From Ophiura sarsii (lineage: Eukaryota > Echinodermata > Ophiuroidea > Amphilepidida > Ophiuridae): 64,000 bases of DNA. The notes beneath the pieces are model-generated. The model made no database searches. It was not told the DNA's origin and worked only from the letters and a program-made list of their open reading frames with translations. Shown piece after piece: positions 58,835 to 64,000 of the stretch; the first letter of the stretch is position 1; each line of letters starts with the position of its first letter. Made by a program: the position numbers and the translations under genes. Where the stretch lies: positions 42,180,768-42,244,767 of the forward strand of contig CM069449.1 in assembly GCA_035610835.1 (NCBI GenBank), written 5' to 3'.

Positions 58835-60307
58835 TATACCATAACGCACTTCTGCAGTGCGTCTTATACTGCGCTTTTCCTGCCTGCTTAATTGTTACGC
58901 ATAGAAAGAACAAACGACGCCGCTGCCGCAGACAATGTAACACGGGTACGATCTAAAAACAATACCTTTAGCATATTTATTCTCGAATAATAACAAACAG
59001 ATAATTCAGATAATAAGTTAATGCGTTATCAGCTAATATGAAACAAATAATAAACTGTAATTCAGTAAGATAATTTTAAAGCGATTGATAAGACCAAATA
59101 TTTTAGGTGAGTTGTAAAATGGTAAATAATCATTCAATGACAGCTAGAGGGTGTTGCGATAACACCATTGAATGCCGTCTACGGTAGATCTGGAAAGAAT
59201 ACAGCTATTTCAATAATTCCTTGAATATAAATTGAAGCTGTTTCTTCAAAAGGCATTGCCAATTATATAACCCGTGTTTAAGCATGCATATGCATGTCAA
59301 ATTTTGGCCCGAAGGTAGTTTTATTTTAATCAGTAGCGTAAGAGCTGAGCTTTCGCAGTAACGAGGTATTAGATATTTAGAGGGAATCTGGTGATTTTAT
59401 ATGCCGTTATAGAGTAACTGTGAAATACATGTATAACGTACATGTATCATGATTCTTATTTGTTACATCGGCTTTACCTGACGCATGTCCTCAATAATCA
59501 ATATGAACTCTTTTATGATCGAATTTTCTATAATATTGTACGGTTTATTAGTACTAGTGAATAGAAATGAAACACGAATTTTTTTCTCGATAAACATTCA
59601 TGAGTATGTGCACTGACTTACCATAAACCAATGATCAACCACACAATGAATACATTTACATTAATGTGATTAAGAAGAAGAATGTTCGTTACTACACATT
59701 ATATCGATGTTATAAATTTGATGAATATGGTATGACCTGAATTTGGGGAATTTTATATTCTCGCACGGCGGAGAGGTAGCGACAATACACGCTAGAAAAT
59801 ATACAAAGGACAAAGCTGGAAAGATTACTATACGGTATATACACAGTTTAATTAGTTATTATATCATGTTCAACTTACTTAGTGAAATTTACACCCATAT
59901 CTTGACTAAAAGGAACCTAAGCTAACCCGCATCAATCTGAGCTTCTAGTAAATTTAAGAAGATTTCACCTGTTGTCATGAAGAACTGACAACACCCTATC
60001 AATATATAAATATATGGGAAATTATTATAATGATAAACATTAATTTAAGGACAGGTCTAACCGATTTGGCGAGATGTATGACGTGTTATGAAATTAGTGT
60101 CACAACATATCCCTAATCATTTTGTGCACATTGATGATTTGCACATGTTGTGTAACACACGACATTTTTGATTTACGCCATGTTTATATTAATTTTGTCC
60201 TGCCATGTCAAATACAAATTTACCTTATTGGCTTTTACGTGTTTATAAACACGATTTATATTCATGAATATTGTCAATGATAATATTTCTATTATATTTT
60301 TATTCAG

Positions 60308-60365
60308 GGGAGTGTAAGTCGACATCTACTAGCAACCGGCGACTACAACTGCGATTGTCCTCCTG
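60308..60365 (+). CDS. Exon 2 of the predicted transmembrane collagen-like protein
   Basis: A 58-bp segment flanked by a polypyrimidine tract with CAG acceptor and a GTAAGT donor. In the frame set by exon 1 it reads Gly-Ser-Val-Ser-Arg-His-Leu-Leu, then Gly-Asp-Tyr-Asn, then Cys-Asp-Cys-Pro-Pro, and the last base is G, the first base of the next codon. A Cys-x-Cys-Pro-Pro-Gly sequence marks the start of the first triple helix in several MACIT collagens, so the next exon should begin with a Gly-X-Y run. It is too short to be found as an ORF. Phase, splice sites and peptide context agree; expression is not shown. No credible third exon was found before 64000. Confidence 0.68.
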
Positions 60366-62614
60366 GTAAGTTAAAAATATACAGTCCTTAAAAAAAAAGA
60401 CTCGGTAATAAATGTTTCATAAATTATATAATATATTTCCAAAAACTATTTTTTTGGATTAATTTCTCCTCTTTAATTCGAAATATTGTTCACAAAGATC
60501 GGTTAACAATTGAGAACGCTACACCGAATGGAATGAGACAAAGTGTAACTTTAATTATCGCACTTGGGTTTTGAACACGCAGGGTAGTGTGACAGGTTTG
60601 TGTATGGGCTTCATTGTTTGATAGAAGCATCCTCGATGCTACATTTAGGGGCCAGGGTTCAATAAGGTTTCGGAGTTGTTTATCTTGAATCGACAACGGT
60701 AAGACGGGTTTCGCAAAATAAACCCGTCTTACCGTTGTCGATTCAAGATAAACAACGACGAAGACCTTGTTGAACCCCGTTCAACACAACGACCAAACAT
60801 ATTTACATCATTCAAATGTGAATATCGTTTTGGATAATTAATGAAAACAAGTACAAAACTTGTTTTAATAGGCTTAATTTGACATTAAAAAAATAGCTGC
60901 TCTTTAAAAATCGAGAAAAAAAAGTTTACGTTTATTATAATTAGGCCCTTATTTGGACATCGTCCGTTCCCCGTAAATGGGCGATCGAACTTCAGAATGG
61001 GCTGGGTTACAAAAGGTAAACATGAGAGAAGACAAATTATTTCGCAAGTAATTGTGAAATTAAAAATATTTTGTAAATAGCATTTTATTCACACACCACC
61101 TTTAACATTCGGAGAAAAATTAAATCAAGAATGCGTTTAATTTACACAACACATTTTGATACATGTTTATAGAATATTTGTATAAAATCAAAACACACCC
61201 CTCCGTTTCAATAGTGGAACGGTCCTGGAGATCAAAGCGAACACATTTCGCCGCGATGATGCAAAAATTGCGATTCTCTTGCGCTCAGGTAGCGACGGTT
61301 CGGCTAACATTGTGGCTTTAGATGTGAACCTTTACATATGGCCCTCGCCAAGAATATTTTCCTCAGGGGTATAGCTACATTTCGGTATATAAAGCTATTT
61401 GCTAACTTTAAGGATTTCATGGCGAAATGCATTTATACGCCGAAAAAATGAACAAATTTGTGCGAACATTTTTGTTTGTTTACAATTTTGCGGTTTCCAA
61501 ATAAGGTTCGCTATCCTAGTAATTTGCATATGAACAGTGGGTTTATCTCAAATCAACAACGCTTTGTTACTGTACTTAAGGTATGGGGGAGTTGTTGAAC
61601 TTACTATCGACCGCTGAGTTGTCGCTACCACTTTCCGGTCAATCAATAATCTGCATATTGCTACAACGAAGCTGCGTCTAGAAAGAACCTAATGCTAAAC
61701 TGAGAACCGAACTTTGTTTTGGCTTTGGACACATAGCTCTGTTAATGTCTCAAATTAAAGAGAACACCTTTCTTTACAATCTATTATGTTTACGTAGGAG
61801 CTATTATAGTTTTGGAATTATGAGCATATTTATTACCTGGCAAGTTACATTTTTGAGGAATGCAGTGCGTCTCAAAGATGTATTCAAAATGCCCGGTAAA
61901 AATGTTGTTGTTATCATATCAAGTTGGCGCAGCCAACGCGGTTGATGACTTCTATACTCATAGGGAAAAGCACACTAAAAAGTCACATCATGAACTATGT
62001 CATAAAGTGACAGTTTCAAAACAAAACAAATTGTCTAGACTCCAGGCAGTTAATCACAATCACACATTTGACAGGTTTGCAACCATGTCTCAAGACAGGT
62101 TTGTAACCATTCATTTCACCTAAAAGTCTTCAGTCCATCAGAACTTAATTGATATTTTAAATTTACCTGTCAAAACGTGTCATTGTGATTAACTCTTTGA
62201 ATAATTAACTGTATCACGTCTTGGATTGTCTAGACTGTTTAATTTAGTTTTGAACAGTTTTTTTCAGTGTGTAAGTGTGCCCAATTGCCCCGATCATACC
62301 ATGTAGTATTTGTTTTATGACACCTCAATGTGACTCTGGGGATGAGGTTGTAGGGAAATAGTCAAAACTATTTCCCTAGGGAAATAGTACTTGTGATAGG
62401 AATTGGCCAATGAATTGCCATGATTAGTTCATGAATATTATTTAATGAGGTGTAATAATATACAAATAGTTACTGCTAATGATGAGGGAAATAGTTCAAA
62501 ATAGCTCCCCGAGGTGACTGGCGACCGTGGGCCTACTATTTTCCATATTGGGGAACTAGTCCGAATATTGTATGTCACATAATGTAGTAGCCATCAATCA
62601 AATTACCGGAATAT
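60366..62614. other. Intronic or intergenic sequence with a snap-back element
   Basis: No convincing collagen exon (no Gly-X-Y coding run beside an acceptor) was found. It contains the hairpin at 60650-60782 and a small palindrome near 62351-62385 ('gggaaatagtcaaaactatttccc'). Confidence 0.45.
60650..60782. mobile_element. Snap-back MITE with a perfect 37-bp stem
   Basis: 60675-60711 and 60720-60756 are exact reverse complements (start GTTGTTTATCTTGAATCGAC) around 8 bases. The pairing continues imperfectly outward to 'gggttcaataagg' and 'ccttgttgaacccc'. Likely a tiny foldback element; no clear target duplication. Confidence 0.8.
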
Positions 62615-63090
62615 TGTTTTGTGTTTATATATAGTATAACTCTCACAGGGTTGAAATCAGATCTATCATTACCGTATATAAAATATTGTATTTTATTTAT
62701 TTTTATTTTGAGATTTACAGAACCCAGTACAAGTAGCAGTATACTTCAAATTTACATTGTTGAGCTTCAGATCATTATTGAGTCAACCAATTACTCTAAA
62801 AATAGACACAGTAATAGGTGGCTATTGGGTTTCCACGACATCTTCAACGGGTGATAAGAGTGACCTTTTCCATCCGCGGCGCAGAGAAATGGTTGCTTAA
62901 TTCAGTAATTTGTGTTAAAGATACAGGCCGCGCTATCCCTTACAGCCATTTCGCTGGTCAGGGGATTCCACAAACGGATTAGCATAAATGAAGTGACGCG
63001 TCGTAATAGTTGTCTGCGTGTGAGGAATCTCTTGAATAAAACGTTAAAATCTCGAGAGATCTCATAAAAACCGGAATAATCACGGGGAAA
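62615..63090 (+). repeat. Direct duplication, left copy
   Basis: About 62690-63080 ('ttattttgagatttacagaa' through 'tcgagagatctcat') recurs at about 63620-64000 with few changes. Downstream (63040-63170) are diverged ~40-bp repeats with 'atctcgagagatctc'. Confidence 0.8.
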
Positions 63091-63600
63091 CTCGTAGAAA
63101 CTAAAATAATCTCGAGAAATCTCGTGAAAACCAGTCAATTATAATCTTAAGAGATCTCGTAAAAATAAGGTGATACAATAATAGTCGGTGTAATCTCAAC
63201 TACCAATAACTGATCAGGAGACACATAATAGGTGTGATATTTCAACATGAAGTTTGGTGCAAATTATAGCTCTAAGCATGATAATATATAATATTTTAAT
63301 TTAGCATTATTGTTTCAGGGTGAAAATTGTGTAGTTCACTATCTTTATTGATATATAGCTAGTTCGTACCACTTTTGTTTTTATATTTTGTCCCTGATGA
63401 AGGGTGGTATATCCACTTGAAACGTCGGTCCCTTATTATTTCGTTATACTTGTGTGTTGCTTTATTGCACAGCTTGTCCCAGTGCATTTCCGTGTGGTAT
63501 TGTTTCACAGTGCGAAGCAATTCTTATTGCTTGTCCTAGTATTTTCCCTTGTTATTCTCCACTGTTATTCATTGTATCCCCACACCCAGTTGGTATATCT
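63091..63600. other. Spacer between the two duplicate copies
   Basis: Holds the remaining 'atctcgagaaatctcg' repeats (to about 63170), AT-rich sequence, and the GATGA...GAAAC motif at 63394-63426. The ORFs reading into the right copy are not supported as genes. Confidence 0.45.
63394..63426 (+). ncRNA. Possible hammerhead-ribozyme-like core
   Basis: CTGATGA, a small hairpin (GTGG-tatat-CCAC with G-U extensions) and GAAAC-GTC appear in hammerhead order. Penelope-like retroelements carry minimal hammerheads near such sequence. Stem I is weak (two base pairs at most) and stem III is not evident, so this is only a candidate. Confidence 0.25.
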
Positions 63601-63609
63601 TGCTTTTTA

Positions 63610-64000
63610 TTATATTTTAGTTATTTTCATTTTGAGAAAAACAAAATCCAATACTAATAACAGTTACTTCAACGTTATATTGTTGAGCTCCAGAACGTTA
63701 TTGAGTCAACCTATCACCCTCAAAATAGACAAAGTAATAGATGGCTATTGGGTTTCCACGACATCTTCAACGGGTGATAAGAGTGACCTTTTCCATCCGC
63801 GGCGCAGAGAAATGGTTGCTTAATTCAGTAATTTGTGTTAAAGATACAGGCCGCGCTATCCCTTACAGCTATTTGCTGGTCAGAGGATTCCACAAACGGA
63901 TTAGCATAAATAAAGTGACGCGTCGTAATAGTTGTCTGCGTTTGAGGAATCTCGTGAATAAAACGTAAACATCTCGAGAGATCTCACAAAAAACCGGAAT
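63610..64000 (+). repeat. Direct duplication, right copy (cut by window end)
   Basis: Homologous to 62690-63080, offset about 945 bp. Shared phrases include 'ggctattgggtttccacgac' and 'gtgacgcgtcgtaatagttg'. The copy continues beyond the window. Confidence 0.8.

Larger units (their letters stand above)
54769..60307 (+). other. Intron 1, filled with nested transposons
   Basis: Starts GTGAGT and ends in a T-rich tract plus CAG at 60305-60307. Its 5.5 kb hold the MITEs at 54805-55613 and 54825-55380, and foldbacks at 55640-58330, 56795-57655 and 58676-58834. There is also a direct ~500-bp duplication (57283-57775 and 59392-59893). No further ORF was recognised. Confidence 0.65.

Noticed and set aside
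63314..63340. Third collagen exon after the acceptor 'tgtttcag'
   Set aside because: In the phase required by exon 2 it meets a TGA at once and encodes no Gly-X-Y.
63404..63823. 139-residue ORF
   Set aside because: Runs across spacer into the duplicated block, hydrophobic from T-rich DNA, and the corresponding frame is not preserved in the left copy.

Overview
The window is AT-rich, repeat-dense nuclear DNA from a metazoan. It has spliced exons with GT-AG sites, a eukaryotic tRNA-Gly gene with a Pol III T-run, a Helitron, a 5'-truncated LINE and many short inverted-repeat DNA transposons. The mix (Helitron with an endonuclease domain, RTE-like LINE, many palindromic MITEs, C2H2 finger remnants) fits a marine invertebrate deuterostome, but the sequence does not fix the taxon.

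Layout. 1-11560 and about 28890-32588 hold a roughly 1.05-kb repeat, arranged head to tail in the first block. Its units end in a small hairpin followed by CTAG and carry a shared inverted motif near both ends. This looks like a non-autonomous Helentron/Helitron2-type family that has become a tandem array. Its units are full of AGGTCA half-sites, including perfect direct repeats with one-base spacing. 12800-13546 is a broken C2H2 zinc-finger array. 16140-16210 is a tRNA-Gly(GCC). 18167-18954 and 45984-46760 are two copies, in opposite orientation, of a TA-targeting transposon with repeated internal motifs. 21480-28268 is one intact ORF for a giant Helitron protein: cysteine-protease-like N terminus, 17-residue repeats, zinc fingers, HUH/Tyr Rep, PIF1-type helicase and a C-terminal EEP endonuclease.

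33698-49825 is a direct tandem segmental duplication of about 8 kb (33698-42063 and 42064-49825). Because the two units are paralogous, several insertions in one can be read against an empty site in the other. This gives near base-exact boundaries and target duplications for a LINE and several inverted-repeat elements, including two TTAA-flanked palindromic elements.

49.8-64 kb is the 5' part of a real host gene embedded in transposons. Exon 1 (54280-54768) encodes a type II membrane protein start: acidic cytoplasmic tail, basic cluster, one transmembrane helix and a short coiled coil. A phase-compatible 58-bp exon (60308-60365) ends in Cys-Asp-Cys-Pro-Pro plus the first base of a Gly codon, as at the start of a collagen domain. 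The best reading is a transmembrane (MACIT/gliomedin-like) collagen whose triple-helix exons lie beyond the right edge. Its 5.5-kb first intron is filled with nested foldback elements.
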